Position numbers and translations under genes: made by a program. Source: Albula goreensis (Eukaryota > Chordata > Actinopteri > Albuliformes > Albulidae). Taken from it: 64,000 nucleotides of DNA. This document shows positions 1 to 10,490 of the stretch, piece by piece. The stretch is from NCBI GenBank assembly GCA_022829145.1, contig CM040745.1, positions 14,681,501 to 14,745,500 on the forward strand, read 5' to 3'. A model generated the notes under the pieces. The model was not told the origin of the DNA. It saw only the letters and a program-made list of their open reading frames with translations, and searched no databases. Each line of letters opens with the position of its first letter. Positions within the stretch are counted from its first letter, which is position 1.

Positions 1-153
1 TTTAAAAAAAAAAAAAAAAGGAAATTAATTTTCAGGGGAAAATTTGTTTCTACAAATTTCTTTCTGTATATTCTTTACAACCACATTATCTTATATTGCA
101 ATGCCAGATGACAACAAATACAGCACAAAAGTAGTCAGTTACAATATATTACG

Positions 154-1072
154 TACAGGACAAGGTAGATAGAAATAATAAAGCACCAAAAGACAAGAAC
201 TCCCTATTTTAAATATATAATATAAAATATACATTTTTATAATATATATAAATATATTTCATATATTACTATTAATTACCAATATGTTTCTGCCAAAAAG
301 ACTTAAAATTGACTCTTCAATATGTGACTGAGCTTTGAAAGCAACATCAGAGGTCGAACAGATTAAAATAGCCTGGTACAAATTGTATGTGCGTCAGTCA
401 TGGAATGACCAAAGTTGAAGTCAAAAACATGACAGGGATAGATTGATACTTAACAGGAGAAAAAATAAAAAACAATAGCTTCAAAAATGTCCACAAAACT
501 TAATCAACAGCTTTCTGAGGTCTCAAAAATAAATGTAAGTCATTAACTTCACAAAGCTGATATTTATGATAGGCTCACTGTTTGCAAACTGCTTACAATA
601 GAAGCTAATGAGCAACAATGCATAACCTAGGTTAATGACCACAAACCCTGGACATCTGAGTGGAGGTAGTAGTCCAGAGTCTTTTACTCTTTTTCCTACA
701 TCTGACTGGGTTTATGTTTGAAGAAAGCCAAAGGAGCTTTAAACCCACATTGCCTGTTTCCAAAAGTTAAACATGGTGGTGGATCTGTTATGGGAATAGG
801 CAGCTATCCTGTACAATCAATCAAAAATGGTTTCATATTCCTTGGCTGTAATTCTACCATGGTATCGAATTACAGCCAAGGAATATGAAACCATTTTAGC
901 TGATCACAGAAACCCTACAATGCAAACATTTTTTCCTCAACATATTCCCAAATTTAAGAAAATAAACTCCCCTTTCACATATTTCAGAAGGGACTGAGGC
1001 TGTTCTGGAGGGAAAGTACAGCCCAAGTGCCAAAGAGTGTTAGGTGTTTCAATTATTTCTCTACCCCCTGTA
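154..1072 (+). mobile_element. Degenerate Tc1/mariner-like transposon, internally deleted
   Basis: Imperfect terminal inverted repeats are visible. The left end at 154 begins TACAGG and the right end at 1041-1072, read in reverse, begins TACAGGGGGTAGAGAAATAA; the two align with a few insertions. TA dinucleotides sit at both ends as expected for this superfamily. Between them, plus-strand frames around 710-795 show decayed Tc1-type transposase motifs: V-Y-V-stop-R-K-P-K-E-L, then after a one-base frameshift V-K-H-G-G-G-S-V-M, which resembles the conserved V-W-R-K-P-G and V-K-H-G-G-G-S-(I/V)-M-V-W-G blocks. Stops, the frameshift and a length near 0.9 kb mean it is dead. It lies within a ccdc138 intron. 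Confidence 0.65.
824..897. repeat. Perfect 31-bp inverted repeat with 12-nt loop
   Basis: The left arm is 824-854 and the right arm 867-897, complementary at all 31 positions by hand comparison. The 12-nt loop (855-866) contains its own palindrome TACCATGGTA. It lies inside the Tc1-like remnant, downstream of the transposase-like motif. A transcript would form a strong hairpin. Confidence 0.9.
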
Positions 1073-2194
1073 TTTGTGTCTGTATTATATATACACTCCT
1101 TTGTTGAAGTCTGATTCTCTGATCTTGACCCTGTTATCAGTATTCTATGTTACGATATGAGAATACGATGTCTGCAGAGAGGTTTAGAATCTGCTTTTTT
1201 AAAAGCTATGTATACATGGTTTTATTGAAGTAATAAACACTACCTCGGAGAAAAAAAAGGCTTAAAAAATTCCAATTATGACAATTATAAAGTTATAAGG
1301 TTCTGTGGCTAAAACACATTTGAACATCCAACCTAAACTGAAATAATCTATTCAGAGACTAAACTGAAAAAATCTGTTCAAAGTTAAATTCACACGTAAA
1401 GGCCTAACATGTCCTGTGGGAAAGGTGGCATGGACACTGGCCTACTTAAACTACCAGGGGGGCCAAAATGAGCTTGTGTTCTCAAAAGAGCATAATAGCC
1501 CCATTTCTACAGTAGATGAACTGATGCATTGAAAGACGTGGCAGTGTTTATTGCATTTCTAGACATTCCTAGGCAGCACGTATGCTGGGCCATCTCTGTC
1601 CTTAAACCTTGGGATTTTGACCCCCTTTGCCACCCATGGTTTTAACATGGGATTGTTTGTGCCACAGGCTGGGTTGTATGATTGTGTTCACCTTGTTGGT
1701 AACTATGAAAATGAATGAATAAAACTAGTTTTCAGTTAAACTTCTTTTACTGGATGGGACATAACATACCCTCATACAGAGGGTTATGATGGTGGAAACA
1801 GGCTTGCTCACAAGGCTTTTGGCACAGGCCTAAAAAAAGCTAGGCAATATCAAGCCTTGGCAAATACTGGTTTTCCTGTTGAAACCAGCTATTGAGAGGT
1901 GGAAACAATATGAAGGGCTCAGGAAATACCAAAGAAATTGGTATGATTTTTTTGACCACATGGTGAAAAATTTTAAATAAATTTCAATATGACCCTCATC
2001 ATCTGACATTTATTCACTTAGCTCAAAGTTGTATTGATCCAAAATGACAAATGAGATTTGAATCCATCTGGAGAACTGGCTTTGTGCTGAAACCACACTG
2101 GAAGAGTCCAATAATAAACTTTAATAATAACAAATGTTGTTTTCACTCATGCAGGATATGAATCTGTAGGGGGGATGGGGAGGATAAGCCATAC

Positions 2195-3081
2195 CTGGGG
2201 GCTGTTGTCTAGCTGCCTCAGAGACCAGTAGATGAATTTGAGAAGGGGTACCAGAAGTCCTGTGTCCACTGCCGGAACAAGCTGCAGCTGTTCAGTCAAC
2301 ATGGGCAACACCTGGACCGTGCCATACCAACACCAACAGAGGACACAATGGATATAACAGTGAAACAATGGGAGATTCATTTACAAATTATAACATGAGC
2401 ATTAATACATGATACAATGCACTTAACAGCTAAAGCACATTATAAGGGGAACTTAACAAAACATAGATTAAAGGAAAGTATCTTGTTAAAAAAAACCACT
2501 ATCCTCTCCCCAGTGATCTTTTTTCAAGAAACAGGAAAAACTGGACTACAATGAGCCAAAACAATTTCCACAAGACTTGCAACATTAATAAGTGTTTGTC
2601 AAAAAGATTTTCCATGAAGAGCATATACAGTCAACAGTGGGGGTTACAACTCATTTGCCACCTGCATCAGACAGAGACCTGAAGTCATGATGACTCATCC
2701 TCCCCTATCAATCCCAAACCCAGTGTTACACCCTGGTGAAGATTACGCCCAGTTCACACACAACAGTAAAGGCGCCGGCCCCTCAGGCCCACGCGCTAAC
2801 ACACTGCTGCCTTCCCTGGGACATTGTTCCCCCGCATCTCAGGAGACAAAGTTCTTTTCATTGGCCCCTGTACACTCAAACAGGAGGGAAGACACCCGAT
2901 ATGTTCGGCCTACCTTTGAACACTTCTCCTGTATGGAGCCGGTTTGTAGAGACGCTGCCTGCGGGACACGTTGGCCCGGCGCTCTCCTCCCATCGCTTTG
3001 CTCTGAAGGTACCAGGTGGCAGTCTGAGACCCATTCCAGCAACAGGACCAGTAGCTTCACACCACTGGGGCTTGAGGAGGA
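2195..3081 (-). CDS. ccdc138: ccdc138 exons 10-11, conserved globular region
   Basis: Exon 10 (2914-3081, 168 nt) and exon 11 (2195-2311, 117 nt) are both phase 0 at each end. Exon 10 encodes the segment with E-W-V-S-D and I-Q-E-K-C-S-K, and exon 11 the highly conserved M-L-T-E-Q-L-Q ... K-F-I-Y-W-S-L-R-Q-L-D. The acceptor of exon 10 was chosen at CTAG before TCC TCC because it alone keeps the reading frame with exon 9; a nearer AG (3065-3066) would shift it. Exon 11 ends ...AACAGCCCCCAG before GTATGG. Confidence 0.85.
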
Positions 3082-6000
3082 CTAGAAATGGATTACAAAC
3101 TTTATAATTTATTAAATGATCATAATTTATTGTAAAAGCATGACAATTTTTATATTATCATGGTCATTATCTCTGTTCATATGACTGTGACAATATGACA
3201 AAAAACTATAAGATGTTTAAAATGCAAAAGAAACAGCACCTTGCTGGGCTTAGCAGGCAGCGAGGTCTTGGCCTGTTTGGTGGGTTTTGATTCCTGTACC
3301 TTGTTTCCTCTGCTTCTATGCGCCATTGAGTACTCGTACTTTCTCTGAAAAGGCCACATGTCCTTTCATATACAATGACACACAACAACTCCACAAAAGG
3401 CCATCCCCATGTTAATACAGCTACTACTTCACCGTGGGCTGTCAAAGCTTTGGACACATGACTAATGCAGACCTCTATGCTTGGCAGGCACTGCACAAAA
3501 TTAAGCAGCAAAGCAAGTGCAGAGAATTCATTTCACTATGTGGTTCTAACAACATGCAGTCATACCATGTGTTTTGACCAATCAAAATCATGAAGCCTGA
3601 TTCAAATGAAGGGCAGAAAAAATATATTACTGTCCTTTGGAATGTAAAGAGCATGCCTGCATCAATGCCATAAAAGAACAAAATGAAACAAAACTCTACA
3701 AATCTCTTTAACAACCATTAATAATGTTATATTATCACTGGTATATGTAGGTTTCAGGCTTAAACAGGGTGGCTTTTCCCATGGTAGATTAGGGATCTTC
3801 ACACAGAAAAATTTGATCTGTTGGCTTTGCTCACCTGTAGGTTCTCCAGGCGTGCTTGAACTTTCTTGGACTGGGTCTCCAGTTTTTTGTTTTGTTCAGT
3901 GAGATCATTTAGCTGCACACAGATGATTCTTTGTTAGTTATACAACTGCAGCACAGAAGAGAGTGAGAGATTACAAAAATGTGCCAGAAAAGCACCCTCT
4001 AGTGTTTTCAAGTGATACTCCAGTTTTAAAATGCCATGCAGAGAGGCATTCGTCAAAAGAAGTAAGAATATAAAATGTGACTATTAACTGCATGCAAAAA
4101 TTGCAGTTAAAATGATGGTAAACCATAAATGCTGCGGACCAAAACTTGATTAAGGAATTAAAGTTGATGGATTAGCAAGCATTAGCTCCAGAAAAAAAAT
4201 ACATGTGTACACATGGTGTTCCGTTAAAGCAGTTTTTTCAATCATATAACAAATTTACATGTATGACATACACAGTTTCATCACAATTCTAGAGAAAGCA
4301 CTTGCCTGATTCCTCATGGTATCATTTAACTCTTTGATGCTGTCAAAGCTGGCTTTGATCCTCTTATTTTCTTTGGTTTTCTCTTTGAGAGCATCATTCA
4401 GCTGCTGGATCTCCTGGAAAAGAAAGAGGTCATCAGTCTACATAGGGGAGGGGGGCTGCTCAAGAGAATGACCTCTGGCCCCACTGCTGTAGAGCCTCTA
4501 GAATTGTCTATATAAGGTTTTGGGGTATGGAATGTCCCTTAGTGGGGGTGTATTCTCCTTGCACAGGAAATCATGTACTTCATGTTTCAAAACTAGCCAT
4601 GCTACAATATATACCATGGACCAAAGAGAAAACAACACCAGTTTTGGCTAGCTATCGTCAATAAGGGCCACAATGTACACTATGAATGGCAAGCAGTGCT
4701 CTAGCTTGTCTTTACACTTCATGTGTCTGTACATTCTATCTATGCATGTTTCATATTTAGCTACCTCAATTAGCAAAATAGGTTCTGTGCACATTTTATG
4801 ATTTTGCTTGCACACACATCTCTGGTGAAAAAAAATAGTAACTATTTTGGTTGCTGAGCATGTCATGGCTACATAAATAGACAGGGGCAAAGTGAGTAAA
4901 CAATGCAGTTACAAAAACCTGGGACACTAGTTGCCAATACACAGGACAGGTGGAGAAAGAGAGCAGGGAATTAGCCATAATAATGCAGCTAGATGGTAGA
5001 GTTGTTAAGTTAATTCATTGACAGCCACTGTTGTAGTTTGCCTTTAGACTTGATATGTCAACGAAATATATGGCACAGGAAAGGTTATAAGATCATGAAT
5101 TGAGCATGAGGGAAAGATTAATGAACACTTTGCCACTTTAAAACTGAGATAGACTACTGAGATAGTAAGTATGGCACATTTATCTCTGTAGCTCTTTGGC
5201 GCCACTATGTGGATGCTTGGGAAACAGTCTGTAAAAACCTTTAACTGTCATTTCACTTGTTTGACCAAAGTACTTCATTTGTTGATTCCTTCAGATGGTT
5301 TTCAAGTTCATACATTTGTTATTTGGCAAGTTTTTTTGGTTTTTGTATTGAAACTACTTGATGTAAAACATATCACATATCAACCATCTACATCTTTGAG
5401 TATTTGTGGGTCCCACTTCATTTTCTAGATGTGAGAATGACATGAAGCAGCCAAGGAGAGATAGGCTCCTTTTAGAACTCATGGATTTCAAGACAAAAAG
5501 ACAAGACAGTGCTGACAGGAAGTCCTTTATCACCCAGCTGGATTCATATAAATTCAAACAAAAACCACACAAGGAATCAGTTATTGTGTATTAGCTCCAA
5601 AAACAGATGTCCCGACAGTTTGCTTTATAATTCATAGAAGGATAGTAGATGGATTGACAAAACCAAGGGTAATTGGAAATTCAAATACTATTTAAAAAAA
5701 GATAGCACTCTTAAATGGGAGCATCCACCCTTTAACATAGTTTAGTCATTTTTTTCCTCCTCTTTTTTGGCCAAGTGAAATTTCCTAACAGTACTCAATG
5801 TCTACTCTCAAAGCTACAAAGGCCTATGTTGTTAACATGAGAGACTATTCTTGTACAACACCTATGCATGTACTCAGAAATGCATACAAATTCTACGTAT
5901 TTAGCCCATGCACAGAGCTGCATAGCCATCGTGCTGGACCAACTATGCATGTAGCTAGCACATAAAGGCCATAAGGAGCCTGAAGGCACTGAATACTGAG

Positions 6001-8685
6001 CCGACTCACTTGTCAAAAATGACTCATCTGAATATGCAATGGAAATTCCTTTATTTCTGGCTAGGGAAATGGCCAAAGCATGCAGTGCCCTGTGAGGTAT
6101 CCTGCCACACCTGGCACTGACATTACCAGAATCAGTTCACTCAGCATGAGTCAATCAGCAATATGTGCCATTTCACAGGCCGTGTAATTTGGATTTGAAC
6201 AGTCTCTCCTGTGGTACAATGAGTATGCAACAATAAGGAAGCAGGAGTCTCAAATGAAGAGGAGAAACATGAAGTATCATGGAAAAAATTTTTTTTTTAA
6301 AAGTTTTGTTACTGAAATCAACAAAGGAAAAATGAAAAATATTTTTTTTAGATCTTAATCCTTTTCTGAATGTCCTCTTTGCTTTCAAAAATCTTTCCTC
6401 AACCCTCCCTTCATCTGATGTTAATTCTCCTCATGTCACACTGGTTTTCCTCATTTGCCTTTCCTATTTCCATTCAGCTTTTACATTTCCCAACTCTTTG
6501 TCAGGATCTCACCTCCTGCAGTCCCTGTATGTGGCTATGCACCTCCTCCTCTACCCCTCGGATCTTTAGCAAGGTTTGGCGGGGATGGGCTACCAGAGCC
6601 TCCCTGTGTTTCAGACGTTCCTCCCGCTCTTGTAGCTGCACAGACCACCGCTGCTGGTGTGCTCGCTCCATCTGTGCAGCACACATAGACAGCACATTCC
6701 AGGCAAGTTCGACTGGGGTGGATTTACACTTAATCTGCACAGCTTCTGATCTTCATGTGCTGTGGATCAACTCAGTGACTGTGATGAGGTACCAATACAA
6801 CTTCAAATGAGCAAAACACCAAGCGAAAACATGACCACCATAATTAAGAACAGTATAGGGGGCAGACGTGAAATGTCCTGGCAGCAAAATATTCCTTCCC
6901 CGACTACCACGTCAGCTAGCCTTCCAGAATATTTAATCACATACATGCAATTTTTCATAGATCTCCACCATCTCCTGGTACACCTGACTGATGTCTGTTG
7001 TAGAGTGGGAGCTGCTGTGTGGGGAAGGCCGTATAGGCTTCTCACTGGTAGCCGTAGCATCAGTCACACAAGAACCTGAGGTCCTTGCTAGGCTGGAGGG
7101 TAGGGTCACATCTTCAATAAAATAAAGACAGTGTTGTTACATAAAAATTATTATATTAATAACTGATTTTACTGTGATTACATGCTCACTGTGATAACTA
7201 TGAATAGCATAAACAGCACACATACCTGTATCTGTGTTTAGGTTGTTCTGGGTGTCAGGTGTAGAATCAGGTTCCTCAGCACTGTGCTCCTCCTCAACCA
7301 GACTACTTTCCCATTCACCCACCTGGTCCAACCTGAGTAGAGCACCGGCAGGAAACGTACAAGTCACAAGCCAATCCTGCTAAGCTGTAATACCGTCAGG
7401 CACAAACAACCAGTCAAACGACTTAATACTGTCACTGTGGGGAAAAAAAAAAGAATCGTTTCAAGGACACAGATGGAAATACCAACTTAAAATGTTTATA
7501 CTGTGGCAGTGAGATCCAGACCTCAGCCTCATTTCTTACAATAACCTACAAAACAGCGAACTACTAGGCTCTGTAGTCGGAACTACACATCTCAAAAAGG
7601 TTTTTGGACTGTCAGCGTCAATTACAGTGCATAATGAAAACTTACCTTTCTGGGACGTTCGTAACAGCCTTAAATAGCTCCTGTAGAGCTCTATCGTAGT
7701 GTTTCGTGTTGTGTTGCATGCAACCATGCGGTGGAGACTCCACTGTCCTTGGAATTCTGGCTTCCGTGGGAAAGTCTACAGGAACAGAATACTTATTGGA
7801 AGTGCGCATGAATTCTACCCCCGTTCAATCGCTAAAAATGACACTCACTACACAGCAATTCACCTAGAAATATTTAAACTTGATTAGTATTTACATTAAA
7901 CCAAAAACGACACGTCATTGTAAGTACTCACCATCCAAAATGTCGCCAGTTGGACCATTTTCTCGAGGTAACCTGGCGTTCTGTTTGGAAACCTAAACGT
8001 TCAAATATTTAGTATCAAAATGGTTAATATTGACCTAAAGACAACGAGTTAACTAACGTTATGAGGTTAAATGTACAACTTTCGTTAGCATGTCAGATAA
8101 CCTGCATCCTTTATTGCTACTGACGTGCTTTATAAAAACCAGCTACTGTTTAATAAGAAAATTGACTCATTAGTATTACTGCTAGAAATATTCATTATTT
8201 TTCACCACAACAGGTTCGTAAACTACAACCTACGAAATAGCTAGCAACCTTACAGCAAACGTTAGCCACCAACCCATGTTTCCAGAAAAAAAAAAACTAG
8301 AGCAAGGAAGTATTTCAACTGCTAACGTTAGCTTTCCTTTGCAACGGTCAATGTGTTGACATCAACGACAAACTACGGCCAGCTTAGACTACTCAGAGAA
8401 ATGTCATATAGCAAAATGTATTATGGGTACAAAATACTACAGCGTTAATGTTATCTAGAAAGTTATGTTTTTTTGTCACGGAAACATAACAGCTATCTTT
8501 CATCTATCGCTACAGAATTTGCATATAACGCTAGGTTATAATACTAGCTAATCAAATTTAGCTTTCCAGATCGTTGTTCACTTTCACGACGCACAGGAGT
8601 TTACCAGTTTTCGCCTGTCCAGGTACTTCTTCTTTAACATTTCTACGGTAAAGTTTATATCGCTCTCTGATGACTCGTTGCTCAT
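2195..8685 (-). CDS. ccdc138: Coiled-coil domain-containing protein 138 (partial, 3' end outside window)
   Basis: Eleven coding exons join without a phase conflict: 8605-8685, 7932-7980, 7646-7775, 7226-7332, 6945-7111, 6513-6671, 4306-4413, 3835-3912, 3240-3344, 2914-3081 and 2195-2311 (1,269 nt, 423 codons). The start ATG at 8683-8685 opens MSNESSESDINF. Landmarks shared with human CCDC138 as I remember it are DISQVYQEM, KIRGVEEEV, SIKELNDTMRNQL, KVQARLENLQRKYEY and the terminal stretch MLTEQLQ...KFIYWSLRQLD. Exons 6-9 encode heptad-rich coiled coil. The human protein is about 665 aa, so roughly the last third lies beyond the left edge. Molecular function is not well established. The N-terminal exons are weakly conserved and were placed mainly by splice sites and phase. 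Confidence 0.9.
3240..6671 (-). CDS. ccdc138: ccdc138 exons 6-9, coiled-coil region
   Basis: Exons 6513-6671 (53 codons), 4306-4413 (36), 3835-3912 (26) and 3240-3344 (35) are all phase 0-0. They give a continuous helix rich in E, K, Q and L with clear heptads, starting MERAHQQRW and running through LQEREERLKHREALV, EIQQLNDALKEK and LNDLTEQNKKLETQSKKV. Human CCDC138 appears four or five residues longer at the exon 6/7 junction; a missed microexon is possible. The donor of exon 7 is GC rather than GT. Confidence 0.88.
4304..4305 (-). other. ccdc138: GC 5' splice site (GC-AG intron) after ccdc138 exon 7
   Basis: On the transcribed strand the junction reads AATCAG/GCAAGT. No GT donor nearby gives an open junction, and joining here to the AG at 3913-3914 recreates the conserved order E-L-N-D-T-M-R-N-Q / L-N-D-L-T-E. 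CAG/GCAAGT is the classic strong context of GC-AG introns. Confidence 0.85.
4414..6512 (-). other. ccdc138 intron 6, about 2.1 kb, no gene seen
   Basis: AT-rich unique-looking DNA. Short plus-strand open frames (for example 5406-5594) have no start context, splice partners or recognisable similarity. I see no transposon ends or structural RNA. Confidence 0.5.
6945..8685 (-). CDS. ccdc138: ccdc138 exons 1-5, N-terminal region
   Basis: Exon 1 (8605-8685, 27 codons) ends ...DRRKL before GTAAAC. Exon 2 (7932-7980, 49 nt) encodes NARLPRENGPTGDILD. Exon 3 (7646-7775, 130 nt) encodes ...KHYDRALQELFKAVTNVPE. Exon 4 (7226-7332, 107 nt) is acidic, with EEEHSAEEPDSTPDTQNN. Exon 5 (6945-7111, 167 nt) carries S/T/P-rich sequence and then DISQVYQEMVEIYEKLH. 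Phases run 0/1/0-remainder throughout and give one open frame. The region is poorly conserved and probably disordered, so exons 2-4 are less certain than the rest. Confidence 0.75.
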
Positions 8686-8800
8686 CTTGCAATGTTAGAC
8701 ATCTCACAAAAAGCGTAATTTAAGAAACTAGACGAACTTAAGTCAACTGCTGGAATGATTTTAAATTTCGTGCTGCTTGGATCACCCGGAAGTAGTAGGA
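8686..8800 (-). promoter_or_regulatory. ccdc138: Probable 5'UTR and core promoter of ccdc138
   Basis: This lies immediately upstream of the ccdc138 ATG. It contains an ETS/GABPA-type site CCGGAAGT at 8786-8793, about 100 bp from the start codon, typical of TATA-less housekeeping promoters. The transcription start is not visible from sequence alone. Confidence 0.45.
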
Positions 8801-9085
8801 CACTGATACTTTTTTTGACCTTATTGAACGTATTACTGTAAAAGAGTGAATAGAAGCAAAGAATTTCGAAACTCGTACTCTCCCTTGGAGAATGGATATA
8901 CATGTACCTTCAAAGTCACAGCTTTTCCACACAACTCATTCTTATTGTGTTAGGTGTACAATTTTATGAAGTCTCGGATTTAAATAATCCTCATCAAAAC
9001 TCTCGAATTAATTGCTAACGAATTACAAACTAAATGACCACGCCATCAATTGCATTCAAAGAAGTGAGAGATTTGTACAAATATG
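8801..9085. other. Short intergenic gap between ranbp2 and ccdc138
   Basis: About 0.3 kb between the ETS motif and the last candidate ranbp2 polyadenylation signal. It is AT-rich with no open frame or repeat that I recognise. Any ccdc138 upstream control region must be compact or overlap the ranbp2 3'UTR. Confidence 0.5.
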
Positions 9086-9745
9086 TTTATTTCCACCCAA
9101 GGTTACTTCTGTAATCAAAAGACATTTTAAAGTATTGAAAATTAATATCTTCATAATATTTCATAAATAGATACGTTTTGGGAATTGAATTACTAAACTT
9201 TCTCTGCTCTGAAACATTTAAACCAAGGTGAAAACAAAAACCAGCATGCACTTTGGCTTGACAGGACCAAAGTGAGGACCACTGATGTAGCTGCTCTTTT
9301 ACATCAAAAGTTGCTCTAACGGAAATGACAAGTATTTTCGTTCTTTTCAACAACCCCAACACCTAAAATCATCATTCCGGATACCACATTTAATGCTCAA
9401 TCTCAAGCACATGACCCACATCTCCCACAAAGAGTGCAATTTCACAGTTGTACAAACAAGGCAGAAGTGTATTTTAATATCAAAATAAAACCTTTCAAAC
9501 ATTTAAGTCTTTGATGGCTCATTGCTATCAAGAGCTTTTTTAAATAAAAAAAAACAAGTGAGGGAGTTTACAAAGGACCCAGTGTCAGCTTTATTGGAAC
9601 ACATGCAAATAAACCTACATATAAAACATAAAAAAGTAAGCCATGTATATTTTACACACAAATACAATTTCAGAAATACACAAGGATTTACAGCCCTCAA
9701 GTGCTGAATTTAAGTAGCAAGTGCAACATTTATTTGAAGAGACTA
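9086..9745 (-). terminator. ranbp2: ranbp2 3'UTR with candidate poly(A) signals
   Basis: AATAAA on the transcribed strand occurs at 9729-9734 (only 12 nt past the stop, unlikely to be used), 9590-9595 and 9086-9091. The last two would give 3'UTRs of roughly 0.17 and 0.67 kb. Which is used cannot be told here. Confidence 0.5.
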
Positions 9746-10490
9746 CTACAGCTGTCCGCAATCAGCAATAACCATCTTCTTACTCGGTTTGCCAGTTTTT
9801 GTGCCGAGTTCTCCCATCTGTTTAACTACATCCATTCCATCTTTAACAAAGCCAAAGGCGACATGCTTGAAGTCTAGGTGTTCTGCTTTCTTCAGGGTGA
9901 TGAAGAACTGGGAGTTGTTTGTGTCCCGGCCACGATTTGCCATGGACAGCAAACCTGGTCCTGTGTGCTTTACATCAAAGTTCTCATCCTCAAACTTGTC
10001 CCCAAAGATGGACTTTCCTCCGGTCCCATCCTGGTTCGTGATATCTCCACCCTGGCCATGAGGAAAGGCAAACACCACAATTTAAAGTCTTTTGCATTTA
10101 CATATTTACATTTACATCGCTCATTATTTTATATGAATTCTTCACTAACTAGAGGATCATTAATGTGAATACTTCTAAGTTTGAGAGGAACTACAGGTTT
10201 TTTGTATACATTTTCCATGTATTCAAGGATATATAATTTCTCATTCATTCTGTCTTACATATGCATATTTTTAAAATATATAGTCAACACTGGAAACAGT
10301 ATCTGTTATTCACCTGACACATGAAGTCTGGAATGATGCGGTGAAAGATGGAGTTGCGGAAGCCAAAGCCTCGCTCTCCCGTGCACAGAGCTCGGAAGTT
10401 CTCAGCGGTCTTGGGTACAATATGGGAGAAGAGCTCCAAGGTGATCTTGCCAAGAGGCTCCCCATCAGCAGTGATGGAGAAGAAAACCAT
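9746..10490 (-). CDS. ranbp2: RANBP2 C-terminal cyclophilin domain (end of exon 27 and exon 28)
   Basis: The domain starts near [13 protein letters not shown] in exon 27 and ends CGQL-TAG at 9746, about residues 2,934-3,093. Against CypA numbering, the active-site F-H-R (R55), F-M-x-Q (F60, M61, Q63) and Q-F-F-I (F113) are kept, as is H126. The cyclosporin-contact Trp121 is His ([11 protein letters not shown]). I recall the same His in human RANBP2. Exon 28 begins GGDIT directly after the AG at 10052-10053. Confidence 0.95.

Larger units (their letters stand above)
1..2194 (-). other. Intron of ccdc138 reaching the left window edge
   Basis: This is the transcribed-strand continuation downstream of the last visible ccdc138 exon, whose donor is at 2193-2194. 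I searched both strands for the C-terminal CCDC138 exons expected next and found nothing with recognisable similarity, and no long open frame exists here. The stretch holds the Tc1-like remnant at 154-1072. From 1073 to 2194 I see only AT-rich unique-looking DNA. The missing third of CCDC138 should lie beyond base 1. Confidence 0.6.

Noticed and set aside
3065..3066. AG at 3065-3066 as acceptor of ccdc138 exon 10
   Set aside because: Would leave one unmatched base after phase-0 exon 9; the AG at 3082-3083 keeps the frame.
2687..3107. Two overlapping plus-strand frames of 123-132 codons
   Set aside because: They overlap ccdc138 exon 10 on the opposite strand, which has clear homology; no evidence for coding on the plus strand.
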